This document shows positions 46,184-57,546 of a stretch of 64,000 nucleotides of DNA, piece after piece (position 1 is the first letter of the stretch; every line of letters starts with the position of its first letter). The notes below the pieces were generated by a model. The model searched no databases. It had not been told where the DNA came from and saw only the letters and a program-made list of their open reading frames with translations. Location: contig JAVLUZ010000167.1 in assembly GCA_036768485.1 (NCBI GenBank), positions 1 to 64,000 on the forward strand. The letters are read 5' to 3'. The translations under genes and the position numbers were made by a program. The DNA comes from Mermis nigrescens (lineage: Eukaryota > Nematoda > Enoplea > Mermithida > Mermithidae).

Positions 46184-47944
46184 GTGATCGTACGGGGACC
46201 CCGACCCTGACCCCGACCCCAAAAAACCCCGGCCTAAACCCCGACCCGACCCCCGACCGGGGGCATGATTTTTTCGAGTCGGGGGTTGAACCTTTTCGGG
46301 GGTGAAATATAGCATTTTTATTTGTTGGTACATGGAAGAATTGTATAAATAGCAAATAAATTCGGAACAAGGACGATTCATTCACCACCAAAATTAATAT
46401 GTTAAACTCGACACTCGCGATATTTCATAAAAAGTACGCCTGGTCGCCATGTTGTTAAGACGTGCATACATGTTCGCATATTTTCCATTATGAAGTGCGC
46501 CGAAATTACTGCTGAATGACAGGCGTAGCCGGGGGGAATGGGCACATGCCCCCCGGAATTTTTCAGAAATTATGTTGATTTTTCTGGCGCAATGTGTCCA
46601 GAACATTGAGTTTAAAAAAGCACAAACGTCAAGATTTTCTGGCGCTTCGCGCCGAGTCATTATTATTTATTGTTATACAGATCCAATTAATTTAAAAGCT
46701 TGAATCTGTTAAAATAATCCAACACTTCGCAGCACTTTAGTGATTTAATGCACTATTAGTTCATTGAATGAAACTGCACATGCTTGTTGAAGATAATAGT
46801 AAAAGTGCGAAAATGTTTGCGTACCAATTTATCTATTCTCTGCTTTGTTTATCTTTCTTTACAAGGACACATAATTCTATCTTAAATGAAAGGAAAGGCC
46901 AAATTTTCTTGTGTTTTTGCGCATTTTCTGTTTTCTGCAACTAGTTAATAAGAAGGCCACGAATGGGCCTGAAAATGGTAAGAACAAAATTTCATTGATA
47001 CATCTTTCAATGACTTATTGGTTGCGACCTGTTGCTGCGCTACATACTTAGCAGAGGTCGAAAAACGCATTTCAGCTCAGAAGTTTTGTGCAGTGTATAT
47101 AGGTGTTCATTAATTTTAGGTTTTTTTTAGGACTTAATTCAGAACCGAGATTTTGCCAATTTGCGAACATTTTAACTTCACTAACTAAAAATTAGAGTGT
47201 TTTTTACAAAATTTCCGGGGTTCTGCTCTGGACCTCGGTGGGGGCGCTTGAGCGCGCCACTCCAGACCCCCAGCCGTACAATCTCGTTCTACATGTTGAA
47301 AGAGAGTTTCTAGGAGGACAGAAAAGGTAAAAGGATTAGAATTTTTAAAAATTTCTCGGCGCCTCGCCCGGAATTAGTTTATCTGTTCTGTATGATTTAA
47401 GCGGTACAAACTGAGTTTAAAGAGTAAAAACGTCAAAATTTTCCTGCGCTTAGCACCGCCGATTATTGTCTTAGGGCGGTAAAATATAACTGAATTTCTT
47501 GATGCTTTGCGCCACTTATGATTTCCGAACTGTTTGTCAATAAAAAGGCGTAAATTCTACATGAAAACGGTGAAACTTTCGAAAATTTTCGGCGCTTCGC
47601 GCCATTGGCTCCTCTACAATCAGTGCGCCATAGAAACCCGTTCTGAAAAAACTGTGGAAGAATACGAAAAAGCGAGGGCGATTAGTGATTAAAATTGAAG
47701 GTAATGCTAAATTGCTAAAACCATGCTTGAACTTGGAATAAAAATAAAATGTTGAACATAACCAGCTTTATTAGTATGCTCTACAAATGAGTGAATGTAT
47801 CGTTTTTATCCTTTTTGAAATTGGTATGTAATCATGCAATGTTAATTGTTAATCTTCTCAACCCCCGACCCCCGAAAAACCGGGTTTTTCATCCCCGACC
47901 CCGACCCCGATCGGGGGTGAAAATCTGACCCCGTACGATCACTG
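46184..47944. mobile_element. hAT-like element H (CCCCGAC-rich ends), carrying I2
   Basis: 1,761 bp. Ends CAGTGATCGTACGGGG and CCCCGTACGATCACTG are exact inverses. Flanks AGTCCTAC and AGTCCTGC agree at 7 of 8. Next to the left end, 46195-46260 is a run of CCCCGACC words, repeated near 47860-47915. Inside lies element I2 (46520 to about 47690). Confidence 0.88.
46520..47690 (-). mobile_element. Element I2, inverted relative of I1
   Basis: Start CAGGCGTAGCCGG. The sequence runs inverse to I1: TTTTCTGGCGCAATGTGTCCAG against CTGGACACACATTATTGC, and AATCTCGTTCTACATG against CATGCACAACGAGATT. The right end is worn. Hairpin GGCGCTTCGCGCC at 47590-47602. Confidence 0.75.
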
Positions 47945-48549
47945 AGTCCTGCTCTGCATTGTTCGGAGTCGAAACTCTGAGGTTTTAGCTGGGTCCGAGA
48001 AGTTTTGAAGGTCAGAAATGGGAGGAAAATGTGATTTTATGGGCGAAAAACTACTGCTCTTCGCCAAGCTCAATCCAGTAGCAATCTGAAATAAGCGAAA
48101 AAATTCTGAAAAAGTTATTTTGGGAATTTGTTTTGTAGTGGTAAGAATGATTTTCTGCGCCAGCATTATGTCAAAATTAGGACAAATGCTATCTAATAAA
48201 TATTTTAGAAAGTCTGTTTGTATGTCCGGGATAGGCTCCGGTCCTGTAATAGATGGTGGGCCGACACTTGGGCCCGAGATCGGCCTACCCCGGAGATGGT
48301 CTGCAGCGGCCTTAAAATTTTCCAACCCTACCCTGGCACCCTGTACATACCTCGTGGGCAGGTGAGGGCGCCCTACACTTTAGCATAGGGTTTTGGAGCT
48401 TGGCCGATGTTTCGCCTATTTCTAAAAGTGCGCCAAGAGTCGGTTTACACTATTTACGGGGTTGCTTGCACCTCGCACCTTATGACATCGGCAAAACGTT
48501 GGGTATGTTAAACCGTGCCCTACCTCGCGTTGCATATATTCTAGCATAG
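47945..48549. repeat. Left copy of a direct repeat (about 48215-48420)
   Basis: GTATGTCCGGGATAGGCTCC to about 48420 recurs as GTATGTCCGGGGTTAACTCC at 49200-49390, in the same orientation about 985 bp apart, bracketing the minisatellite. Part of one larger element is likely. Confidence 0.65.
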
Positions 48550-49003
48550 GATATGTTATAACATACCTAATGCTATAAAATAGGCAATGCAGTAGTATAG
48601 GACACGTTATAACATACTAAATCATATAAGATAGGCAATGCTGTAGGATAGGACACCTTATAACCAGTGGCGGATCTAGGATTTATTCAAGGGGGGCGGT
48701 ACCCCTAAGGGGGCGGAACCCTGACTTGGGCGGAAAATTAGCCGTTTTGACCCGAAAATCGCTAAAAATCGCTCAAAAATGCTTAATTTTTCGCACTATT
48801 TTGGGCCAATGTGGGGGGGGGGGGCGGCCGCCCCTCTTTTCCGCCCCCCTAAAAATCCGCCCCTGCTTATAACATATCCAATGCTATAAGATAGGCAATG
48901 CTGTAGCACAGGACACTTTATAGCGTACCTAATGCTATAAGATAGGCAATGCTGTAGCATAGGATGAGATATATAAAATAACCCAACGCTATAAGATAGG
49001 CAA
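48550..49003. repeat. 51-bp minisatellite (about 5 copies), interrupted by a hAT-B element
   Basis: Unit of about 51 bp: GACACGTTATAACATAC, then AATGCTATAAGATAGGCAATG and CTGTAGCATAG. Copies differ at several positions. Confidence 0.85.
48665..48865. mobile_element. hAT-B MITE, copy B1
   Basis: 201 bp, perfect 8-bp duplication CTTATAAC (48657-48664, 48866-48873). Start CAGTGGCGGATCTAGG, end AAAATCCGCCCCTG. Inner G-runs and a GGGGCGGCCGCCCC palindrome near 48825. It sits in the minisatellite. Confidence 0.94.
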
Positions 49004-49715
49004 AAAGTAATTTTAGAAAAAGGGCGCATCGAAAAGTTCCTATGCGACCGAATGGAATTTAAGTGGCCATTTAACATTTCAGTTGCGCTGTTTAAACTAA
49101 TCTTTGTTCAAAATGAAATAATGTAAACTTTGATTTACTTTACACAATAATTCATTCATTATCTTCTTTTCATCTACTATTTATTTGTGAAAGTTTGTTG
49201 GTATGTCCGGGGTTAACTCCGGCCTCATAACACTTGGTGGGCTGAAGTTTTGGCCCGAGCTCGGCCTACAGGCTGGGGTGTAGTAGCGACATTTAGATTT
49301 CACCAACCCCACCCATGCACCCTGCACAGGAGTGAAGTGGGAGCCGTCCCTATGCCTAAGCATGGCCTATTTTGGAACATAGCCGATAACATGTGCCAAA
49401 ACATGCAGTGATATTAGATAGGAGATACCATCATGCTATAACATATGAGTGATATAAGATATCACGGGATATATGACACCATTTGCTACAACAAACAAAA
49501 AATTTTTGTAACATGAAAAATATTTGTAACATCAAAAATATAAAAATATCCTAATATCATATAGCTATCAGGCCTAAGTTCAACTCGGGCAACGCCGGGC
49601 AGCTCAGCTAATACAAAACTACGTTAATTCACAGTTTCTGGTCGAGTTTCAGCACTTGTGTAGTAAATCTTCAATGTTGATACATTTTTATCCTTCTGAA
49701 TTTGCACAGTTTTCT
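49004..49715. repeat. Right copy of the direct repeat and flanking A+T-rich DNA
   Basis: 49185-49390 is the partner of 48215-48420. The rest shows nothing recognisable. Confidence 0.55.
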
Positions 49716-50222
49716 GGGTGGCCACTCACCAGAGAATCCGGGAAACCCGGGAAAAGCCCGGGAATTTTTTTTGGCACCCGGGAAAAACCCTCGGATTTTC
49801 GTCAAGAAATTCAGTTTGAACTCCGTTTTTGGAGGCCAAAAATATTGAATTAATAGTTTGTTATATTTTTTTTATCGCTTCTAGTATCATACTAGTTTAC
49901 GTGTTTTCATATTTTATCATGTAGCATTTTAGTTCCGCATTTCTCCAATCAATGTGTCACATCCGTTGATTGCTATTTCGTGTATTCTCTTCGTTTGATA
50001 TAGCTAGTAGCTATCTAAACTATTGTTCGCTAAGACGTTTTTGCAACAGTGTTTTCTTTGTATTCGGCAAAGATTTTTCCCGATGTACAAAGACTACTCG
50101 GGACCGTCTTTGTTCATGTACAGAGATTTTTGGCAAGACTGAAATTGCAAGAAAGGTCTGGTTCGCAAAATTTCGGCGCTTAGCGCCGAAATGAATAATT
50201 GTGTGTTCTATATATCTTTATA

Positions 50223-50386
50223 CAGGACGTGCGCATGGCCCTCCTATTTTGGGGGGGACAAACACCAATTTTGGGGGTCTAAACCAAAAATAGCACAAAA
50301 TAACGTTAAAAAGTCCTATTTTTCCAAATTTTTCTGAATTTTGGGGGGTCCGGACCCCCCCATTCCCCCCCACAGCTACGTGCCTG
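50223..50386. mobile_element. hAT-D MITE, copy D2
   Basis: 164 bp, perfect 8-bp duplication TCTTTATA (50215-50222, 50387-50394). Ends CAGGACGTGCGCATGG and AGCTACGTGCCTG. Interior GGGGGGTCCGGACCCCCCC palindrome. Confidence 0.92.
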
Positions 50387-50613
50387 TCTTTATAATGGCA
50401 GAGATTGCGTTTCAAAGGGAAAAATGTCAAATTTTTCGGCGCCGTTTCAAGACGATTCTGTGATTTCTGCCCTAAGAGACTCAGAAATTAGCTAAAATAC
50501 CCTATCAAAATTCGAACAACTCTATTTTTGGGAAGATTTTTTGAAGACAAAAACTGTAAAACGATTTAAAATTCTCAAAATTTTCGCCGATATGAGTAAT
50601 TGTTTGACCTATG

Positions 50614-51678
50614 CAGGGGCGGATTTAAAAGGGGGCGGTGGGGGTGCGGCCGCCTCTCCCTCCCACTGGCCAAAAATATTTGGCGAGATAATGAATGGAT
50701 AAGCAATTTGCAATAATTTCTGGCCGTCAGTGACCATATTTTCTCAAATTTTTCCGCGCTACGCGCTGTATGATACCTATTAATGACATTTATTTACTTT
50801 CTTGGCGACATGGAAGCACGTTTTTTTTGTATTTGGCAAAGGTTTTCCCCGATGTACAAAGACTTTTCGGGACCGTCTTTGTAGATGTACAAAGATTTTC
50901 GGGAAGGCAAAAACGGCAAAAAAAGTATGAAATTCGCGAAAATTTCGGCGCTTCGCGCCGTAATGAGGCATTGTGTGTCCTATATATCTTTATAATAGGT
51001 GAAATCGCATTTCGAAAGGAAAATGTCGAATATTTCGCGCTTCGCGCCGTTTTAAGACGATTCTTAATGATTTTGCCCTCATAAAACCAGAATTAGCCAA
51101 AATACACTATCAAAGGTCGAACAACTCTGTTTTTACCACACTACAGTCGCTACCGTACTATATCATAGTACCAAAAATTTGTGTGTACAAATGTACAAAG
51201 GCTTTTAGGGACTATCTTTGTATATGTACAAACGGACCTTGTACAAAAAAAACACTGCCTGGAAGCCATTTTCCGTTCATGTTAAACAATTTTAACATCT
51301 ATTTTTGCATAGTTTTCTTCTATTTTCAATTACAAATTTCGATGTTTCGCATCAAATGCTATAAATACAGGAAATCAAGCAGTAAATCATGCTTCTAGAC
51401 GTCTATCCGCCTTGATTTTTCAAACTTTTCGGCGCTTCGAGCCAGATTTTAGTTAAAGTCAATGAAATTTAATAATTTTTTCGCACAAAATTGTCTAAAA
51501 TTTTAAAATTTTTAGAAAAAATATTGCGTCAGGTGAATTTTATGTAAAGTATACAATGTAAAACACCGAAAAAAACGCCATTTTGCGCATTAAGAGCAAA
51601 TTTTTGGACCTATTTTTGACTATCTCTGGAAAAGTTGGGATACCGCCCCCCTTAAGAAAAATTCTAGATTCGCCACTG
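50614..51678 (+). mobile_element. hAT-A element, copy A2, carrying C5
   Basis: 1,065 bp against 1,066 for A1. Start CAGGGGCGGATTTAAAAGG, end TAGATTCGCCACTG. Flanks GACCTATG and ATCCTATA agree at 5 of 8, and the host C sequence at this point elsewhere reads GTCCTATA, so the site fits. Contains a C element at its CCTGGAAG. Confidence 0.85.
50817..51257 (+). mobile_element. hAT-C element C5, nested in A2
   Basis: 441 bp, start CACGTTTTTTTTGTATTTGG, end AAAAAAAACACTG. Flanks CATGGAAG and CCTGGAAG agree at 7 of 8. Same site and orientation as C2 in A1. Confidence 0.88.
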
Positions 51679-53640
51679 ATCCTATATATCTTTATAATGG
51701 CAGAATTTGCATTTAGATTGGAGAAATGCCAAATTTTTCGGCGCTTCGCGCCGTTTTGAGTCAATTTTTAGTAGTTTTTGGCGTGAGTAACCCAGAAATT
51801 AGCTGAAATACACTACCAAAGATCGAAAACCCTGTTTTGCCACACTAAAATCGCTACTGTACTATATTATAGGGTGAGAACTGCTATCGACAACTCGTTA
51901 GCATCATTGAAAAAGAAATTATGATTGTTCCAAAACGTTTCGTGTAGTATTTGCATTTGTTTGATTAAAAGTTGCTTGTGCCTTATCCTTTTTCATGTTC
52001 TTATCATGACACTTCTTCGTATATAGGTGTGCGTTTAAAGCATGATTTAAAACCGGGAAATTGTCCATAAATCACCCGGGAAACCCGGGAAAAACCCGGG
52101 AATTCTATTTTGGAAAACCAGTGGCCACCCTGAGTTTTCTCCAGAAAATTTTTCATGTTTCTGTTCTAGAGGGAGCTTCAGAAACCCGTAAACATGTATG
52201 ATCTTAGGGGAGGGGGGTTTCAAACCAGTGATCGGACCGAGGCCTCGGCCTCGGCCTCGGCCTCGGCATCGGCAAGCCTCGGCGTTTTGGAGCCCTCGGC
52301 CTCGGCGCCGAGGGCGAAGCTGAAAAGTGCCGAGGCGCCGAGGGTTAAATCAAATTTGAATAAGTTTAATATGTCCGTTGAATATTAACTATTTGGAATG
52401 CATCTGCACTACAAAGACTATTTTTTACCTATAGACTTTTCTTGTGGTTTTAGTCAGCGCACCCGAGTTACACAAAGTTACATACAGCAAAGTGCCAATT
52501 TATTATTCATGTGATGACTAAGTTTTAATTCTCATGCTTGCTACATGGATCGGCAACACACATTCCCGAAGGAGGGGTGAGGAGGTTTATAACCCCCTCT
52601 CAGGGTGCAAGACTCAGTCACTGTCAGACGATTTTTGGTGAAAACCTTTTGAATATGTTTGAACCTAATTTTTACTATGGCAAAAGTGCAGCTAACTATT
52701 AGAATTTCCCGAAGTAATACAGTATTTTTGAATGTAAGCAAGAGTAAATAGACAAACTGTCACTATAAAACATGCATGTAACAGCTCAAAATTTTCGGGA
52801 GGGGCTCCTCGGCATACATGTAACGGCTAGAAATTTCGGTGGGGGATTAGCGACTCCGCAAATTTTCGCCAAAAATGGGTAGGGTGGGTCAAAATTTTCT
52901 GACGTTGGAGGGAAGGGTTAGGAGGACGTCCAACCCTGGGTGGGTGGGGAATTCCCCAAAGCCCTTCCTGTTACACGTATGGTTTTCGGCCATTTTTATA
53001 CGAGAGGGCGTACATGATTACGAATTTTCGGCCGAAAATCGCAAAAACGCACCTAAATATGGCCAATAAATGCAGGTTTTGCCAAAAATCAATTTCGGCT
53101 CGTGCATTTTTTGGAGCCATTTTTATACAATGTTAAAATACTTTCTTGGACAAAGTGATATTAATTATATCCTTTTTCAAAATTTTTTACAAAATTTCAA
53201 AAATTTTCAACGCTTCGCGCAAAATATCGCTAATATACTGTATTTAGATTGAAGCAAAGGCATTAAACACTCAAAAGTCAATTTTTGTGTAATCTAGGCA
53301 TCTTTATGCAGATTTAAATATCTTTTGTATCCATTTATACTGTCTTTAAAAATTTTATGCAAAACAAGTACTATTTAATAACTCAGCACATTTTGCCGTT
53401 CAAAGATAAAATTGACTAATTTATCCTGATGTTGCATTGGATTTCTAAGCACAGTAGTGCTTATTACAAGATTTAATTGGCATATTACAATATCTGTAAT
53501 ATTTCTGACTTTGTAGTACAAGTTGTTTTAGCTTTCACTCAAGTTTTATGTGTACATTTCATCAAAAGCTCATTAGAATTTCGGCGCTTCGCGCCAAATA
53601 ATCTTATGAACTATATCCAGGCCGAATTATCACATTTAGG

Positions 53641-53802
53641 CAGGCACGTAGTTGGCTCTCTTATTTTGGGGGGACCAACACCAATTTTGGGGGGTCTAAG
53701 CCAAAAATAGCACAAAATAACGTGTAAAAAGTCCTATTTTTCCGGTTTTTTAAGAATTTTGGGGGGTCCGACCCCCCCAGTCCCCCCACAGCTACGTGCC
53801 TG
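53641..53802. mobile_element. hAT-D MITE, copy D3
   Basis: 162 bp, perfect 8-bp duplication CATTTAGG (53633-53640, 53803-53810). Ends CAGGCACGTAGTTGG and AGCTACGTGCCTG. It landed within bases of the site used by C6. Confidence 0.93.
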
Positions 53803-53812
53803 CATTTAGGAC

Positions 53813-54203
53813 CACGGTTTTTTGTATTCGGCAAAGATTTTTCATTATGTACAGAGACTTTAAAGGACTATCTTTGTACATGCACAAAGATTTTTGGAGA
53901 GACAAAAACTGTAAAAAGGTGTGAAATTCCCGAAAATTTTTTGGCGCATCAGTAATTGTCTGTCCTATATATCTTTAAAATAGTAGAATTTGCATTTAGA
54001 ATGGAAAAAATGTCAAATATTCAGAGACCCAGGAAGTAGCTAAGATAAGCTACCGAAGGACGAAAACCCCTGTTTTACCACACTAAACCGCTACTGTACC
54101 ATACTATAATAGTACACAACAATTTGCATGTACAAAATGTTCAAAGACTTTTGGATGCCATTTTTGTATATGTAAAAAGGTATCTTGCACAAAAAAAACA
54201 CTG
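53813..54203 (+). mobile_element. hAT-C element, copy C6
   Basis: 391 bp, perfect 8-bp duplication TTTAGGAC (53805-53812, 54204-54211). Start CACGGTTTTTTGTATTCGG, end AAAAAAAACACTG. Its first GGCGC hairpin is broken (GGCGCATCAG) and its second is missing. Confidence 0.92.
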
Positions 54204-54926
54204 TTTAGGACTGCATGCCGGTTGCAGGTCACACACTGGCAGTATGTAAAAATGTGTATGTTTAAAAATATATTTATTTAAAATATCTACAAAAATTTGT
54301 TCGCTCATACAAAGACACTACTTAATTTACTGGTCCCCCATTTTGGGGGATTTCACCCTTCCCTCAACTCTGGACCGTGGGAAACTATGATCGGAAAGTA
54401 CAGTGCTGTTTCCGTCATATTACCTGCCACACCAGAATTGGATGACCGAAAAAGCGTGTTTAAACATGCATTACTGCAAAAGCGAGCACAATAATGGCTA
54501 CAGTTCTGTCTTTACTTAGCTTATTTCGTTTGTTCGTTTATTTCTTTGACACTGTTTTCTTATTTATGTATAGTAATAAAAGTTTTTAAGTGCTTGTTCA
54601 GCCATATTTTTCATTAACTTTTCCAAGTCTTCAACGGCAACTTGTTAAATTAAGTATGCTTTCATTCTGCTGACTTTATTCAATAAATCCTTCACACATT
54701 TAATCTACTATTATTGAAAATGGCATTCGATAAGATGTTCAATATTACGATTATTCTCTAGCTCATGTGCATACAAAATTTTCTAAGAGCACTATTTATG
54801 GGTATAGGTATATAAGCTTGACCCCGGCATTACCCTCGGCCCTCGGCCGAGGCAAGGGTTTTAAGGCGCCTCGGCCGAGGCCGAGGGTCCAAAAAGTACC
54901 CTCGGTCCGATCACTTTGTTTCAAAC

Positions 54927-55223
54927 CTGCAGAAATTTTTTCACTTCCCTAAGAAGTCTCGATTTTCCACAAGTTTTCATAATTTTCCTGAAAATTAACA
55001 GAAAAGATTCTTTTTTAAGTGGTTTCAGCTATCTGTTTGCTCAAATGTGTCCAATTTTCGGCGCTTTGCGCTCTATATCGGTTCATATTTTTACTATATT
55101 TTTGTTCAATTTATTCGACCTTTTTTGATTTTTCAAGAGTTCTTTGTGTTTTATGCTCTAGAACAATAGAGCATCGTCAGAAACGTCGAAAACTGATGTT
55201 TTTAAGGCGTACCCAATATTTTA
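54927..55223. other. GH27 intron 3, unnamed repeat
   Basis: Shares CTAGAACAATAGAGCATCGTCAGAAACG-type text with 35150 and 37100. One hairpin, TTTTCGGCGCTTTGCGC, at about 55055. Confidence 0.4.
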
Positions 55224-55693
55224 CAGTGCTCACCATGAAAGTTGATGCACCATTATTGCGAGATTAATGTTAAATAATGCGTCGCGAGCTCCGCGTTTTG
55301 TCCATTATTCTGTATCAACTTGTTTTTTACTATAGGATATTATTCTCTAACATGCCGTTATTGCGGCGACGCAGACGGAACAATTTAGCTAATAATAGCA
55401 TCAAGAAAATGAAGCATGCACGTGAATGGCGTTGGATCCAACAGCATTCGCGTGCTTGTTCAGAGCCATTCACGTGCGTGTTCAGAGCCATTCACGTGCG
55501 CGTTTTTTTCTTGATGCTATTAATAGCCAAATTGCCCCATCTTCGTCGCCGCATTAACGGCATGTTAGGGAATAATATCCTATAGTAAAAATAATAAGTT
55601 GATACAGAATAATGGACAAAACGCGGTGCTTGGAGCGCATTATTTAACATTAAGCATACACTGATAGTGTGTCAACTTTCATGACGAGCACTG
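55224..55693. mobile_element. Tc1/mariner-type foldback MITE, nearly complete palindrome
   Basis: 470 bp, flanked by TA. Ends CAGTGCTCACCATGAAAGTTG and CAACTTTCATGACGAGCACTG. The arms pair almost to the centre (CTTGATGCTATTA against TAATAGCATCAAG), where CATTCACGTGCGTGTTCAGAGC is repeated. No transposase. A left-arm copy is at 62372. Confidence 0.9.
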
Positions 55694-56253
55694 TATGGCC
55701 CAAATAGGCACTTTGAAATTTCAACTCGACCCCCCCGCCCAAGAAATTTCCATACAGTGCATGTCTGTCCCTAACCCCCACATGCAAGGCTGATTACCAT
55801 CTATTTACGAAGCTTCTCTTTCATTTCTCAAATGATGATATCTTATAACTATGGATTTGTGGGCATATATACACGGTATGGAAATTATGGGGATGAACAG
55901 TGGCCTAGGTGTGGGGGACTATTCCTCTAAAATTTTGAAAGTGTGAATATTTTTACAAGGGTCCCCTAGAGGAAAAAATTGGAGATTTATAAGCGTATCT
56001 ACAAGACCGCTAGAATAGATTTTAGCACACTTTTTGAGCTAATAAGCCCAAAAGTTTTGGTCGCTTCGCGCCTTATTTATTTGAAGACAATATACCTGTT
56101 TTGTATAATTGGAATCAAATTTGATCCTTTAATTTTTATCTTCTCTAACTTCAAAATTTTCGTCCTTTAACAAATCAGAAGGTCAGCTACGCCACTGGGG
56201 GTGAAATTGGAAAAAAAATTAGGGTGCACCTTTTGCTCAAAAACGACGGGTAT
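55694..56253. other. GH27 intron 3, no feature
   Basis: Low-complexity and worn repeat text (GGGGGAATGAGGG-like), one weak hairpin at about 56064. No gene. Confidence 0.4.
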
Positions 56254-56424
56254 CAGGCACATATCCCTGGGGGAATGAGGGTTCACACCCCCCCCAAAAT
56301 TCAGAAAAATTGGAAAAATAGAACTTTTTAAACGTTATTTTGTGCTATTTTTGGTTTTTTTGGCTTAGTTCCCCCAAAAATTTGTGTTGGTCCCCCCAAG
56401 ATAGGACGGGCAGCTACGTGTTTG
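56254..56424. mobile_element. hAT-D MITE, copy D4 (inverted)
   Basis: 171 bp, flanks ACGGGTAT and ACGGGTTT agree at 7 of 8. Ends CAGGCACATATCCCTGG and CAGCTACGTGTTTG. Confidence 0.83.
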
Positions 56425-56663
56425 ACGGGTTTGCGTCATAAACACAATTTTTCGCCTTTCTGTTGATCCTCTCGCTTTCCAGAACATAAAAACAGAAAAA
56501 CGTGACGAAAATATCGAGTAAATTGCACAAAATATGGTCAATAAACTGTTTATAGCGCGAAGCACCGAAAACTTTTCACTTCTGATCCATTGAAAACGAG
56601 TTTTTTATGACTTTTGTTAGAAAATGAACAATTGGGGGGTGAAAACCATACATGGGCGTGGTG

Positions 56664-56892
56664 GGCATACCTGGGCAATAGCCAAAGCTTCAGCCCGTCC
56701 AACTTTAGTCTCTCAAAGGTTGGTTGGTCCCTAGTTGGGCTCAAACCGGGTTAAAAAAGAAGATTTCGTTTTATTTTCCACTGTTTTCTAATTTTTTTCA
56801 AAATAGGGCCATCGAAATGGTCCCCTCAGCCCGTCCAGCTTTTGTGTCAGTCCGTTCTAGGGACGGGCTAGGATGAGCTATTGCCCAGGCGT
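56664..56892. mobile_element. Family M element, second copy
   Basis: Starts CATACCTGGGCAATAGCC and ends GAGCTATTGCCCAGGCGTG. Two AGCCCGTCCAACTTT-like words inside. It recalls 42344-42752. Target duplication not clear. Confidence 0.65.
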
Positions 56893-57546
56893 GGTGGTGG
56901 GTTTGAGGGGCCTAGCTGAACTCTCCGAGAATCTTGCGGACTCCTCCCTCAAAAAAAATCGATAGATCCCTTGGATTAAATTTAAGATGATACACATTTT
57001 TAGTGATTTTACCTCATCGGACCCCCCCTGAATTTGGCTACTGCCCATCTATGTTGAAATGTCCGAAATCTCCTATCTCCCTAAACCCCCTAAGTCACAC
57101 AGCATGTTTTCTACTTAGATTCGTCATTCCAAACACTTCACAATTTATTTACCGCTATAATTCTAAAAACTTTTAGTCACGATTAAATAAATTCCTTTGT
57201 CAGTCAAAAATTCGTTTCATTTTAGAATTTTATTTCGAGTTAATTACTCACAGCATTTTGAAATTGCTTTTTTAAAAAGGTTGCGAAGCTTAATCATTAG
57301 AAGTTTTTCAACTATTTTCTAGTAGTTTTGCAGGATATTTTTTTTACTTTGTTCAAAATGCTCGCTCGTTATGAAATCTCGGATCCACAACTAATCGCGT
57401 ACATATATCGACTTTACATTTTGTGTGAATTTTTGTTTACATACTCCACTGCACAGTGCACTCACTGAATCCCCAGGCTTATTCCAAGAAATTTGATGAA
57501 AAAATTCTGTTTTAAAATTGGCTACTAGTTTACTTATTGAGCTGAG
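56893..57546. other. GH27 intron 3, no feature
   Basis: A+T-rich, few repeats recognised. Confidence 0.4.

Larger units (their letters stand above)
50047..51873 (+). mobile_element. hAT-C element, copy C4, split by D2 and A2
   Basis: Start CAGTGTTTTCTTTGTATTCGG, the best-kept C left end, showing the true inverted pairing with the AAAAACACTG right end. Its 3' end is lost near 51873. Confidence 0.75.
49716..52132. mobile_element. hAT-like element K (GGGTGGCCACT ends), host of nested insertions
   Basis: 2,417 bp, perfect 8-bp duplication AGTTTTCT (49708-49715, 52133-52140). Ends GGGTGGCCACTCACC and CCAGTGGCCACCCTG. Sub-terminal CCCGGGAAACCCGGGAAAA words at both ends, inverted. It contains C4, which contains D2 and A2, and A2 contains another C. 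Confidence 0.9.
52226..54918. mobile_element. hAT-like element F2, carrying D3 and C6
   Basis: 2,693 bp, perfect 8-bp duplication TTTCAAAC (52218-52225, 54919-54926). Ends CAGTGATCGGACCGAGG and CTCGGTCCGATCACTTTG. The left 170 bp mirrors the right end of F1 almost base for base (CCTCGGCC repeats, then CTGAAAAGTGCCGAGG). Confidence 0.88.
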
